DNA of 64,000 bases from contig NZ_AP031496.1 in the NCBI RefSeq assembly GCF_042850945.1, forward strand, positions 5,084,001 to 5,148,000. The letters are read 5' to 3'. Below the pieces are notes generated by a model. That model ran no database searches and was not told where the DNA came from. It worked only from the letters and a program-made list of their open reading frames with translations. This DNA is from Halioxenophilus aromaticivorans. GTDB taxonomy: Bacteria; Pseudomonadota; Gammaproteobacteria; Pseudomonadales; Cellvibrionaceae. Both the position numbers and the translations under genes were made by a program. Positions 17,688 to 26,385 of this stretch are shown here, in pieces (within the stretch, counting starts at the first letter, position 1; every line of letters starts with the position of its first letter).

Positions 17688-19964
17688 TTAGAGAGAGATT
17701 TTGTCGCCCACGGACGAGCGAAGCAGTTTATAGGCGCCGGACTTTTTCAAAGCTTCTTGCACGCAGTGGTTGATGCTTTCGGCATCGGGCAGATCGCGCA
17801 CTTGCAGCAACAGCTCTTCGGCTTGTTCTAGAGTAATGGACCGCAGCACCGCTTTTACCCGCGGCAAGTTGGCCGCGTTCATGGAGAGCACATCAAAGCC
17901 CATGGCTACCAACAACATGGCAGAGCCTGGGTCTCCGGCCAACTCGCCACAAATACTCACCGTGGTACCTTGGCTGTGGGCTTGTTGCACTACGTCTATC
18001 AAGGCTCGCAGCACCGCCGGGTGACGTGATTCGTATAGCCCGGCCACTCGGGCGTTGTTGCGGTCTACCGCTAACAAATATTGGGTTAAATCGTTACTGC
18101 CTACGGATAAAAAATCCACCCGTGCGGCCATCTCGCGGGCCTGGTACACCGCGGCCGGCACCTCCACCATAACGCCGATGGGAGGCAGACTGATGGTAAA
18201 GTCTTCTTCTAAAAGCTCGTGGAAGGCCCGGTAAATCAACACCTGGGCGGCTTCTAGCTCGGCAATACTGCTTACCATGGGCAGCATAATGCGCAGGTTA
18301 TCCAAACCCTCGCTAGCTTTAAGCATGGCCCGCACCTGGGCCAGGAAAATCTCAGGGTGGTCTAGGGTGACTCGAATACCGCGCCAGCCCAAAAAGGGGT
18401 TGTCTTCTTCAATGGGGAAATACGGCAGGGATTTATCGCCGCCCACATCCAAGGTGCGCATGGTCACCGGGTGTGGGTGAAAGGCCTGCAATTGCTCGCG
18501 GTAGATTTTGCGTTGCTCCTCCTCGGTGGGGAAACGGTCGCGCAGTAAAAACGGCACCTCAGTGCGATACAAGCCTACGCCTTCGGCGCCGCGCTCAAGG
18601 GAACGAGTCACATCCACCATAAGGCCGGTGTTCACCCACAGCGGGACTCGATGATGATCCAAAGTCTCGCAGGGCAAATGGGTAATGGCCTCTAAGTCTT
18701 TTACCAGTACCTGCTCTTCGCGCACGACCTCTTCGTACTGGCGCAGCAACTCCTCGCCTGGGTCGCTCACCACCGAGCCGCGATAGCCGTCCACAATCAA
18801 ACGGCGCTGGTCCAATCTCAGGTAGGGCATGTCCACTGCCCCCATTACCGTGGGGATGTTCATCGCCCGCGCTAGGATGGCCACATGGGAGTTGGCCGAG
18901 CCCTGGGCCGACACCATACCTTTTAAGCAGCCCTCGGGCACTTCACCCAACATGGTGGCGGTGAGCTCATCGCCGACTAAAATGGTGTCTTCTGGGTAAA
19001 TGCGAGTTTGCGCCGTGGTGTTCTGCATGTGGCCCAGCACCCGGCGGCCCAAATCGCGCAGATCGCTGGCGCGCTCGCTCAGGTAGGCGTCTTTCATACT
19101 GTCGAAGGTGGCTACGTGGGCCAAGATAACCTGGCTCCAAGCGTAGGGGGCGTTGTCGCCGGAATCGATGCGCTGTTCTACTTCGCTAATTAATGTGGTA
19201 TCCGCCAGAATAGCCAAGTAGGCATCAAACAGGCCCTGTTCTTCGGGCGTTAGCCGGTTGTTCAATTGCTCTGCCAGGCGCTCGATATCGTCTTGGGCTG
19301 CGGCTAGGGAGTTTTGCAGAAGGTGTTTCTCAGCCGCTGGGTCATCGCTGAGGCCAGATATGACACGGCTTAGGTTCTCCGCCGGCGTTACCAACACAGC
19401 CGTACCAATGGCCACACCGGTGGCACCGGACATCCCCGCAAAGCGCGCCGCATGGGTGGTAGGGCCCATGTTATCCAAGGCACCGGTGGCCTCGGCGTGG
19501 GCAATCACCCCGGCCAGCTGGGCTGATACCGTTACCAAAAAGGCTTCTTCGCTTTCATCAAAGCGGCGGTTTTCTACCTGCTGCACCACCAGCACCCCCA
19601 ACACCTGGCGGTGATGAATAATGGGTGCGCCCAAAAAGGTTTGGTAGCGCTCTTCGCCGGTTTCCGGGAAGTATTCGTAACGCGGGTGCTGGGCGGCGTT
19701 TTCCAGGTTTAGCGGCTCCGCCCGGGACACAACCCAACCAACCAAGCCCTTGTTGGCATCCAGGGTAACCTTACCCACCGCCTCTTGCTTTAGGCCCTCG
19801 GTGGCCATTAAGCGATAGCTGCTAGAGCCCGAATCGCGCAGGTATATGGAGCAAACCTCGGTTTGCATAATCTGCTTAACCCGCTCAACAATTATGTCCA
19901 ACGCCGCTTGCAAATCGCGGGCGCTGTTAACTTCTTGAACGAGACTACGCAGTGAATTAAGCAT
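17688..19964 (-). CDS. ptsP: Phosphoenolpyruvate-protein phosphotransferase PtsP (EI-Ntr)
   Basis: A 758-residue enzyme I of the nitrogen PTS, which moves phosphate from PEP to NPr. An N-terminal GAF domain (residues about 15-160, with GWVVSRAEPLNLEN) precedes the EI N-terminal domain, the swivelling phospho-histidine segment (GSANSHVAILARAMNIPT) and the PEP-binding TIM barrel with SVGSNDLTQYLLAVDRN and the active-site cysteine loop (STVSICGELAGDP-like, TTVSICGELAGDP). Its ATG overlaps the rppH stop by one base (TAATG), so the two are co-translated, the conserved rppH-ptsP pair. Confidence 0.97.
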   Translation of the reverse strand: MLNSLRSLVQEVNSARDLQAALDIIVERVKQIMQTEVCSIYLRDSGSSSYRLMATEGLKQEAVGKVTLDANKGLVGWVVSRAEPLNLENAAQHPRYEYFPETGEERYQTFLGAPIIHHRQVLGVLVVQQVENRRFDESEEAFLVTVSAQLAGVIAHAEATGALDNMGPTTHAARFAGMSGATGVAIGTAVLVTPAENLSRVISGLSDDPAAEKHLLQNSLAAAQDDIERLAEQLNNRLTPEEQGLFDAYLAILADTTLISEVEQRIDSGDNAPYAWSQVILAHVATFDSMKDAYLSERASDLRDLGRRVLGHMQNTTAQTRIYPEDTILVGDELTATMLGEVPEGCLKGMVSAQGSANSHVAILARAMNIPTVMGAVDMPYLRLDQRRLIVDGYRGSVVSDPGEELLRQYEEVVREEQVLVKDLEAITHLPCETLDHHRVPLWVNTGLMVDVTRSLERGAEGVGLYRTEVPFLLRDRFPTEEEQRKIYREQLQAFHPHPVTMRTLDVGGDKSLPYFPIEEDNPFLGWRGIRVTLDHPEIFLAQVRAMLKASEGLDNLRIMLPMVSSIAELEAAQVLIYRAFHELLEEDFTISLPPIGVMVEVPAAVYQAREMAARVDFLSVGSNDLTQYLLAVDRNNARVAGLYESRHPAVLRALIDVVQQAHSQGTTVSICGELAGDPGSAMLLVAMGFDVLSMNAANLPRVKAVLRSITLEQAEELLLQVRDLPDAESINHCVQEALKKSGAYKLLRSSVGDKISL

Positions 19965-20464
19965 TAAGGTCGGCCGCAGGCTTCTTCCAATAAGGAATGA
20001 TGACTGGATAGCTCTTTCAAGGCGCGCCGGTAAACGTCGCGTTTAAAAGAAACCACCTTGTTTAGGGGGTACCAATAACTCACCCACTGCCAGTGATCAA
20101 ACTCGGCGTGGCCGAAGCGTGCCAAATCGATCTCTTGCTCACTGGCCTTTAAGCGTAACAAAAACCACTTTTGCTTTTGGCCTATGCACACCGGTTCTTT
20201 ACGGGTGCGAATCAGGCGCCGAGGCAAACGATAGCGCAGCCAGCCACGAGTGCAAGCGACGATTTCGACATGCTCTTCAGTGAGGCCAACTTCTTCGTAC
20301 AGCTCACGATACAGCGCCTGCTTGGGGCTTTCATTCTGATTGATACCGCCCTGGGGAAACTGCCATGCGTCCTGACCATTGATGCGCCTTGCCCAAAACA
20401 ACTGGCCGGCATCATTGGTAATAATGATGCCTACATTGGGACGAAATCCTTCGGCGTCGATCAA
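19964..20464 (-). CDS. rppH: RNA 5'-pyrophosphohydrolase
   Basis: A 166-residue Nudix hydrolase that converts 5'-triphosphate ends of mRNA to monophosphate and so starts RNase E decay. The start MIDAEGFRPNVGIIITN and the Nudix box (GGINQNESPKQALYRELYEEV, from residue 39) are typical of RppH/NudH. It overlaps ptsP by one base. The upstream gap to the divergent HAD gene is 176 bases and should contain both promoters. Confidence 0.96.
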   Translation of the reverse strand: MIDAEGFRPNVGIIITNDAGQLFWARRINGQDAWQFPQGGINQNESPKQALYRELYEEVGLTEEHVEIVACTRGWLRYRLPRRLIRTRKEPVCIGQKQKWFLLRLKASEQEIDLARFGHAEFDHWQWVSYWYPLNKVVSFKRDVYRRALKELSSHHSLLEEACGRP

Positions 20465-20640
20465 AGTGGTTCTCCCAATCTGACGGTTAAGCCGTTACAA
20501 CGGCGATACATATAAAAGAGCAATATAAACCAAAGTTTACTTAGATTCCTAGAGCAGACCGGGCATCACCACCCTTGAGCGCAGCAAATGGCACCGGTAT
20601 GCTGCGCCCACAGACTTTATTAGCGCACGAGGAAGTAAGC

Positions 20641-21297
20641 GTGACCCTGGCCATATTTGACCTAGACAACACCCTAATTGCAGGCGACAGCGACCACAGT
20701 TTTGGCGAATATTTGGCCGACATCGGCTGGGTGGACGCCGAACAATCCCGCGCCACCAATAACCGATTTTACGAAGAGTACAAAGCCGGCACCTTGGATA
20801 TTCTGGAATACTCCGCCTTTGCCCTAAAGGCTTTGGTGGGTAAGAGCCCCGAGGTACTGGCCCAACTACAACAAGACTTCTTGGCAAACAAAATTGCTAG
20901 CATGGAGTTACCCAAGGCCCGCGCCCTCGTAGAAAAGCACCGCAACCAGGGCGACGACCTGCTGATCATCACCGCCACCAATCGCTTTGTAACCACCCCC
21001 ATTGCCCAGTGGCTGGGCATCGACGATATGCTGGCCACCGAGCCGGAGTGGGTCGACAACAAAATCACCGGCAAGGTGGTGGGCACCCCCTGCTTCCAGG
21101 GCGGTAAGGTAACGCGTTTAAACACCTGGCTGACAACCTACCCAGGCAACTTGGATGGCGCCTATTTTTACAGCGACTCATTCAATGATCTTCCGCTACT
21201 GTCCAAGGTCGACAACCCCGTGGCCGTGGACCCAGACGACACCCTGCGCGCCCACGCCGAGCAAGCCGGCTGGCCAATCATCTCGCTACGAGACTAA
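20641..21297 (+). CDS. HAD-superfamily subclass IB phosphatase
   Basis: A 218-residue HAD hydrolase related to SerB. The start is GTG 20641 with AGGA seven bases upstream; the frame is open further upstream, but a protein beginning VTLAIFDLDNTL fits the family. Motif I is DLDNTL, motif II IITATNRF (with the T of the S/T site), and motif III/IV YFYSDSFNDLPLL. The subclass IB helical cap lies between. These enzymes dephosphorylate small substrates such as phosphoserine or histidinol phosphate; the substrate cannot be told. Confidence 0.9.
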   Translation: MTLAIFDLDNTLIAGDSDHSFGEYLADIGWVDAEQSRATNNRFYEEYKAGTLDILEYSAFALKALVGKSPEVLAQLQQDFLANKIASMELPKARALVEKHRNQGDDLLIITATNRFVTTPIAQWLGIDDMLATEPEWVDNKITGKVVGTPCFQGGKVTRLNTWLTTYPGNLDGAYFYSDSFNDLPLLSKVDNPVAVDPDDTLRAHAEQAGWPIISLRD

Positions 21298-21322
21298 CCA
21301 ACAAAGATTCAAGGAAGAAACC

Positions 21323-21508
21323 ATGGCGTTTAGCCCAGAGGAAAAACAAGCACTGCTGGCCGTGAAAGGTGTTGGCCCAACCGTGGTGCAACGGTTTGAA
21401 GAAGTTGGCGTAGACAGCTTTGCCAAGCTGTCGAAATTTGAAGCCAAGGCATTGGCACAGCTGGTGGCAGATATGCTGGGCTCTACCTGCTGGGCCCTAT
21501 CTTATTAG
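21323..21508 (+). CDS. Small helix-hairpin-helix protein, probably truncated by an amber codon
   Basis: A 61-residue protein with a helix-hairpin-helix unit (LLAVKGVGPTVVQRFEEVGV, then DSFAKLSKFEAKALAQLV), preceded by AAGGAAG. It is 25 bases after the HAD gene and likely shares its transcript. The frame continues in phase after the TAG at 21506-21508 to a TGA at 21575, adding ANPPRSIAAMDAAIARAQTA and three more residues. Related small HhH proteins, as I recall them, end with such an alanine-rich helix after GSxCW, so the natural protein is probably about 84 residues and is cut here. Function unknown, possibly DNA binding. Confidence 0.72.
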   Translation: MAFSPEEKQALLAVKGVGPTVVQRFEEVGVDSFAKLSKFEAKALAQLVADMLGSTCWALSY

Positions 21509-21606
21509 GCCAACCCACCACGCAGCATAGCGGCGATGGATGCCGCCATTGCTCGGGCCCAAACGGCGGCCCAATGATCTAGCGATTTACGTCTTGCAAA
21601 CCGGGC

Positions 21607-22794
21607 CTAGCGATAGACCCTGGCAAACTGCGCTTTGAGGTACTCGGTTTCAGGAATGGCCGGGTGCACCGGGTGGTCCGCGCCCTGACCGCCCTGGTGG
21701 AAGATCTGCAATTGGCGATCTAGGTGGCGGCTACTGGAGCGCAACAGTTCTGTTAATCGCGCTCGCGGCAAATGCATAGAGCAGGAGCCAGACACCAAAA
21801 TACCGTTCTTATCCAGCAAGCGCATGGCCAGCTCATTGAGGTGGTAATAGGCCGCCTCGCCGGATTTCTGATCCTTTTTACGCTTAATAAATGCCGGCGG
21901 GTCCATCACCACCACATCAAACTTTTCGCCGGCCTCCAACAAAGCTTTCAAGCCGGGCTGGGCTTTGCCTTCCAGGGCGCTAATGCGATCGGCAACGCCG
22001 TTTAGCTCGGCGTTGGCTTGCACCCAATCCAAGGCCTGGCTGGAGGCATCCACACACATGGCTTCACCGGCACCGGCCACCAACGCCTGCACGCCCCAAC
22101 CGCCGATGTAAGAAAACACATCCAATACTCGCTTGCCCTTCACCAAGCGCTGCAAATACGCCCGCGACTCGCGATGATCGTAAAACCAACCGGTTTTCTG
22201 GCCGGTGTGCACAGGCACCCAAAAGCGGGTGTTGTTTTCCACTATTTCGATTTGCTCAGGCACATCGCCCCTGCTCGTGACCTGCTCTTCCAAGCCCTCC
22301 AGGCTGCGGGCACTGTGGTCGTTTTTAAACAGAATACCCTTGGGCGCTAGCACTTGCTGCAGAGCCTCGGCGATATCATCCTGCAACCGGTCCATACCCG
22401 CGGTGGCCATTTGAGCCACCAAGTAATCGCCAAACCGATCAACCACCAGGCCCGGCAATAAATCGCTGTCGCCATACACCAAACGATAGTAGGGCTGGTC
22501 GTAGACCGCCTCACGCAGGGCCAGGGCCTGCTTAAAGCGATGCGCCAGCAACGATTTATTCAATGGGTAGCGCACCTCTCGGCTGACGACTCGCGCGCAA
22601 ATTAACCCCTGGGGGTTAACGGTGGCCACGCCCAAAGATTTGCCTGTGCTGTCTTGCACTTCCACCTGGTCGCCGGGGGCTAGGTCGCGCAAAGGAGTCT
22701 TTTGGGTATCCACTTCGTTGGAATAAATCCACAGATGGCCCTGCTTTAAGCGGCGATCGGATTTGGCTAATAACTGTAGGGGCGGTAGCGACAT
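21607..22794 (-). CDS. rlmI: 23S rRNA methyltransferase of the RlmI family
   Basis: A 395-residue SAM-dependent methyltransferase: N-terminal PUA domain (residues 1-75, HLWIYSNEVD), a linker domain, then a Rossmann methyltransferase with VLDVFSYIGGWGVQALVAGA, MDPPAFIKRKKDQ and the cysteine-bearing SGSCSMHL. RlmI makes m5C1962 of 23S rRNA. Length and motif order match E. coli RlmI (YccW). Transcribed alone on the minus strand. Confidence 0.93.
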   Translation of the reverse strand: MSLPPLQLLAKSDRRLKQGHLWIYSNEVDTQKTPLRDLAPGDQVEVQDSTGKSLGVATVNPQGLICARVVSREVRYPLNKSLLAHRFKQALALREAVYDQPYYRLVYGDSDLLPGLVVDRFGDYLVAQMATAGMDRLQDDIAEALQQVLAPKGILFKNDHSARSLEGLEEQVTSRGDVPEQIEIVENNTRFWVPVHTGQKTGWFYDHRESRAYLQRLVKGKRVLDVFSYIGGWGVQALVAGAGEAMCVDASSQALDWVQANAELNGVADRISALEGKAQPGLKALLEAGEKFDVVVMDPPAFIKRKKDQKSGEAAYYHLNELAMRLLDKNGILVSGSCSMHLPRARLTELLRSSSRHLDRQLQIFHQGGQGADHPVHPAIPETEYLKAQFARVYR

Positions 22795-22863
22795 GCTGGC
22801 TCCGAGGGCGAAAGGTCAAACAGAATAAAACAGGCCACGGGCGCGGCTCTGCCAGGAAAGGCA

Positions 22864-22884
22864 ACCCCCGGCTCGGCCGGGGGT
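22864..22884 (-). terminator. Hairpin after gcvH
   Basis: Perfect 9-bp stem ACCCCCGGC / GCCGGGGGT with a TCG loop, ten bases beyond the gcvH stop on the minus strand. The following T content is weak, so termination efficiency is uncertain. Confidence 0.6.
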
Positions 22885-22893
22885 ACAGCAAAA

Positions 22894-23286
22894 CTAGTCT
22901 TCGTCGTCAATAGTGGCTTTGTAGCCGTCAACGTCTAGGGCGTCGTCCAGGTCAGTGAGATCGCTGGGCTTCACTTTAAAGAACCAGCCATCGTCATAGG
23001 GCGATTCGTTAACGGTCTCCGGGGCGTCTTCCAGCGCCTCGTTGACGGCGATCACCTCACCGGAAACTGGCGAGTAGATATCCGAGGCCGCTTTTACTGA
23101 TTCCACCACACCCGCCTCATCGCCGGCAGTAACACTGGTGCCAACGTCAGGGGTTTCAACATAGACCACATCGCCCAGGGATTCTTGGGCGTGGTCGGTG
23201 ATGCCCACGGTAACGGTGCCATCTTCTTCCACACGAGCCCACTCGTGTGATGGTAAATATTTGAGTTCTTTGCGAAGTTCGCTCAT
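22894..23286 (-). CDS. gcvH: Glycine cleavage system H protein
   Basis: A 130-residue lipoyl carrier of the glycine cleavage complex. The lipoylated lysine is Lys65 in VVESVKAASDIYSPVSGEV; the rest of the fold (HEWARVEEDGTVTVGITDHA, YDDGWFFKVK) is canonical. The C-terminal tail is acidic. No gcvT or gcvP is present nearby, so the gene stands apart from the rest of its pathway here. A Fur-like palindrome lies about 215 bases upstream. Confidence 0.97.
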   Translation of the reverse strand: MSELRKELKYLPSHEWARVEEDGTVTVGITDHAQESLGDVVYVETPDVGTSVTAGDEAGVVESVKAASDIYSPVSGEVIAVNEALEDAPETVNESPYDDGWFFKVKPSDLTDLDDALDVDGYKATIDDED

Positions 23287-23500
23287 GGCAGATTCCTCGA
23301 GTCCGTCTTGCCGGGGCTAATACCGGTGGCTTAAATAATAGTAAACGATGGGGCCGCGTGCAGGCACGCCCCAATGGACTTTTGCAGGCTAGGCTGCAAA
23401 AAAGCGTATTAGAAAATAGATCGTGGCAAACAGTAAAGCCCTAGCGGCAAACTTATGCCCGAATTGACGACCAATTTGCCCTTCTTTGGTCGAGCCCTAA

Positions 23501-23513
23501 GATGATAATCATC
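23501..23513. promoter_or_regulatory. Fur-like palindrome downstream of the iron permease
   Basis: GATGATAATCATC is a perfect palindrome whose core TGATAATCAT equals the centre of the Fur consensus. It lies in the 238-base gap between the permease stop (23525) and gcvH, not upstream of an iron gene. It might drive a small transcript on either strand or be chance. Confidence 0.45.
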
Positions 23514-23524
23514 AAACGTTACCG

Positions 23525-25165
23525 TTAGCGGCTTCGGCGAATCATCATAACCACCGGCATAATGCTCACCACCACCAGGGTAACCGCCGGCAGCGCCGCC
23601 TGCTCCCACTGGCCCTCCGCGGTCATCTCAAATATTCGCACCGCCAGGGTATCCCAGCCGAAGGGCCGCAACAGTAGTGTGGCGGGCATTTCTTTTAAAG
23701 TATCCACCAACACCAGCAGAGCGGCGGTTAATATACCCGGCCGCAACATGGGCAAGTAGACCTGGCGCAGAATCCGCCAGCGGCCGGCGCCCAGGGTTTG
23801 GGCCACCTCTTGGTAGCTGGGCCGAATGGCCTCCAGGCTAGATTGCACCGGGCCAAAGGCCACGGAGTAAAAGCGAATCACGTAGGCCAACACCAGGGCC
23901 AACAACGAGCCCATTAATACCTGGCCCACGCCCAACCAACGCGCCACCGGTTGTAGCAGGTTGTTTTCAATCAATGTGAGCACCAACAAAATGCCTACCG
24001 CCAGCACCGAGCCCGGCAGGGCGTAACCTAGGCTGGCCAATCGCGAGCTAAAACCCAAGCCCGCCGAGGGGCACTGGCGCTGGCCAAAAGCCGCCAATAA
24101 CGCCAGGGTAACCGCAACCACGGATGCCAACACCGCCAGCACCAGGGAGTTTTTAACAAAGTGCCAATAGCGCGGATTAAAATCCTGCAGGTGCTCCAGC
24201 GTCCAGGCCACCAACTGGCAAACCGGAATAAAAAACGCCAGGGCAAATACGCATAGGCAAAACCCACTGGCGGCAACGGCTCGGCCGCCGCGCAGTTGGT
24301 AGCGGGCATGCTGACGGGATTTGCTGGCGGTACGCCGGCCCTTGCGAGCGGCTTGCTCGCCCCACAAGGCTAACAACACCACCAACAGCAACAGAGAGGC
24401 CAACTGGGCCGCCGCCGACAAGCTGTAAAACCCAAACCAAGCCTTATAAATAGCCGTGGTAAAGGTATCAAAGTTAAACACCGACACCGCACCAAAATCG
24501 GCCAGGGTTTCCATCAGCGCCAACGCCATACCCGCGGCAATGGCCGGCCGCGCCATAGGCAGAGCCACCTTAAAAAAGCCCCGGGTGGGAGACACTCCCA
24601 AACTGCGAGCAGCGTCCATTAGCTCTCGGCCCTGGGCCATAAACGCGCTGCGGGCCAGCATATAAACGTAGGGGTACAACACTAGAGCCATCACCACAAT
24701 TACCCCCGCCGGGGAACGCACATCACCGAAGCCCTGCTCCCAGCCCAAGCTTTGTCTAGCCCATGTATTTACCGGTCCGGCGTAATCAAATAAGCCCAAA
24801 AACACAAACGCAAGAACGTACGGAGGCACGGCCAGGGGCAGCATTAGGCCCCAATCCAGCCAGCGCCGGCCAGGAAATTCGCAGGTGGCTACCAACCAAG
24901 CCAAACTGACACCCAACAGGGCAACAATAACGCCCACACCCAGCAGCAACAGTACGGTGTTTTTAAACAGCCGCCACAACTGGGTTTCTAGCAAGTGAGC
25001 CCAGATGTCTGGCTGCGGGTCGAACCAGGAAAAGGCAATCACCGCCAAGGGCATCAGCACCAAGGCAGCAACCAGGTAGGTGGGGAGCCGCCACACACCG
25101 CTGGCGGGCGCTGACCTGCCCACCCGTTTAGCGGGTGCAGCAGAAGCGCTTCCGAACACCGCCAA
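23525..25165 (-). CDS. Ferric iron ABC transporter permease (FbpB/SfuB type)
   Basis: A 546-residue inner-membrane permease with two fused six-helix halves, each holding the EAA-type contact loop for the ATPase (RELMDAARSLGVSPTRGFFK in the first half, SYQEVAQTLGAGRWRILRQV in the second). This duplicated form is the FbpB/SfuB iron(III) permease. It starts immediately after the stop of the binding-protein gene (TTG 25165; GTG 25159 is an alternative), so the two are one operon with coupled translation. The partner ATPase (fbpC) is not in the window. Confidence 0.93.
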   Translation of the reverse strand: MAVFGSASAAPAKRVGRSAPASGVWRLPTYLVAALVLMPLAVIAFSWFDPQPDIWAHLLETQLWRLFKNTVLLLLGVGVIVALLGVSLAWLVATCEFPGRRWLDWGLMLPLAVPPYVLAFVFLGLFDYAGPVNTWARQSLGWEQGFGDVRSPAGVIVVMALVLYPYVYMLARSAFMAQGRELMDAARSLGVSPTRGFFKVALPMARPAIAAGMALALMETLADFGAVSVFNFDTFTTAIYKAWFGFYSLSAAAQLASLLLLVVLLALWGEQAARKGRRTASKSRQHARYQLRGGRAVAASGFCLCVFALAFFIPVCQLVAWTLEHLQDFNPRYWHFVKNSLVLAVLASVVAVTLALLAAFGQRQCPSAGLGFSSRLASLGYALPGSVLAVGILLVLTLIENNLLQPVARWLGVGQVLMGSLLALVLAYVIRFYSVAFGPVQSSLEAIRPSYQEVAQTLGAGRWRILRQVYLPMLRPGILTAALLVLVDTLKEMPATLLLRPFGWDTLAVRIFEMTAEGQWEQAALPAVTLVVVSIMPVVMMIRRSR

Positions 25166-26200
25166 TTATTGGTAACCCACTCGATCCATCAACTTGATGG
25201 CTTCAGCTTGCAGGCGGCCAGCGGCCTCTACGTTGATGCTATCGGGCTTAAATTCACCCCAAGATTGCACCTCTTCGGAGGGTTTTACATCGGGGTTCAC
25301 TGGGTATTCTTGGTTGGCCTCGGCAAATAGGTATTGGGCCTCGCTCTGGCTTAACCACTCCAGCAACTTGAGCGCACCTTCTGGGTTTTTAGCGTATTTG
25401 GTAACCCCCGCTCCAGACACATTAATGTGCACACCCCGGTCATCTTGGTTGGGCCAGAAGATGGCTAGGTTGATATCAGGGTTATCACGGTGCAAACGGC
25501 CAAAATAGTAGGTATTTACGATGGTGGCATCGCACTGGCCAGCGGCAACCGCCTCCATGGCTTTTACATCGTTGGAATACGGCGCGGTTGCCAGGTTTTT
25601 AACCCAACCGCCCACAATGCGCTCGGCCTCTGGCTCGCCCAGGGTTTTGATCATGGTGGCAACCAGGGATTGGTTATAAACCTTTTTAGAGGTACGCAAA
25701 CACAAGCGGCCATTCCAAGGCGCTTCGGCCAGGGCCTCGTAGGTGCTGAGGTCTTCCGGCTTTACGCGATCTGTGGCGTAAACAATGGTGCGCGCTCGCA
25801 AGGATAAACCGTACCAATCGTTCTTTTGCGAACGCAGCGGCGCGGGGATGTTATCCAACAGGGTTTGTGAATCCACCGGCGCCAAAACGCCCACTTCTGA
25901 CGCCTGCCATAAAAAGCCCGCATCCACCGTAATAAACAAATCCGCTGGCGTATTCTCTCCCTCTGCTTTTAAACGCGCCAACAAAGGCCCGGCGTCATCG
26001 GTGATATAGCGAATTTCTACACCGGTTTCTTTGGAGTACTGATCAAACAGCGGTTTTATCAGCTGTTCGTTGCGAGCGGTATACACTGTAATAACGTTGT
26101 CGCTGTTGGTTTGCTGGCCACAACCAGCCAGGGCGCATAGCGCGGCCACAACTAACAGCACGCGAGCGGTGACGATATCCATACGGTTTTTAACAGTCAT
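25166..26200 (-). CDS. Ferric iron ABC transporter substrate-binding protein
   Basis: A 344-residue binding protein of the FbpA/FutA family (type-II periplasmic fold). The N-terminus is a lipoprotein signal (VLLVVAALCALAGCG) with lipobox cysteine at about residue 27, so it is probably a lipoprotein. Family segments include VITVYTARNEQLIKPLFDQY, LFITVDAGFLWQA, the tyrosine pair NTYYFGRL that binds iron, and the closing PVNPDVKPS. It precedes and abuts the permease gene. It delivers Fe3+ from the periplasm to that permease. Confidence 0.94.
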   Translation of the reverse strand: MTVKNRMDIVTARVLLVVAALCALAGCGQQTNSDNVITVYTARNEQLIKPLFDQYSKETGVEIRYITDDAGPLLARLKAEGENTPADLFITVDAGFLWQASEVGVLAPVDSQTLLDNIPAPLRSQKNDWYGLSLRARTIVYATDRVKPEDLSTYEALAEAPWNGRLCLRTSKKVYNQSLVATMIKTLGEPEAERIVGGWVKNLATAPYSNDVKAMEAVAAGQCDATIVNTYYFGRLHRDNPDINLAIFWPNQDDRGVHINVSGAGVTKYAKNPEGALKLLEWLSQSEAQYLFAEANQEYPVNPDVKPSEEVQSWGEFKPDSINVEAAGRLQAEAIKLMDRVGYQ

Positions 26201-26267
26201 AGGAACTCAGTAAATCGATGAGAGACAGGATGGCGAGCAACTCGGCGGCTCGACAAGAATTGGACGC

Positions 26268-26288
26268 AAATAATAACCACTATTATTT
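26268..26288. promoter_or_regulatory. Inverted repeat in the divergent iron-binding-protein/asmA promoter region
   Basis: AAATAATA and TATTATTT face each other across ACCAC, 68 bases upstream of the iron-binding-protein start and 98 upstream of asmA. It is a candidate operator; its match to the Fur consensus is only partial. Confidence 0.4.
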
Positions 26289-26385
26289 AGACAAACAACA
26301 AGATCCTGGGAACAGTTACCGCAGAATTGATCTAAGTCGTGCGCTATAAAGCTCGACAAGGCTACAACAAGACAAGGTAAATTGC

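Noticed and set aside
1358..21508. Genome-wide recoding of TAG as an amino acid
   Set aside because: Several normal genes in the window (the PaiB-like gene, asmA, the MutY-adjacent phosphatase's neighbours) end with TAG at the expected family length, so TAG works as an ordinary stop here.
23340..23425. Terminator of a small RNA downstream of the Fur-like palindrome
   Set aside because: TTTGCAG/CTGCAAA forms a hairpin, but neither strand has a proper T-run after it.
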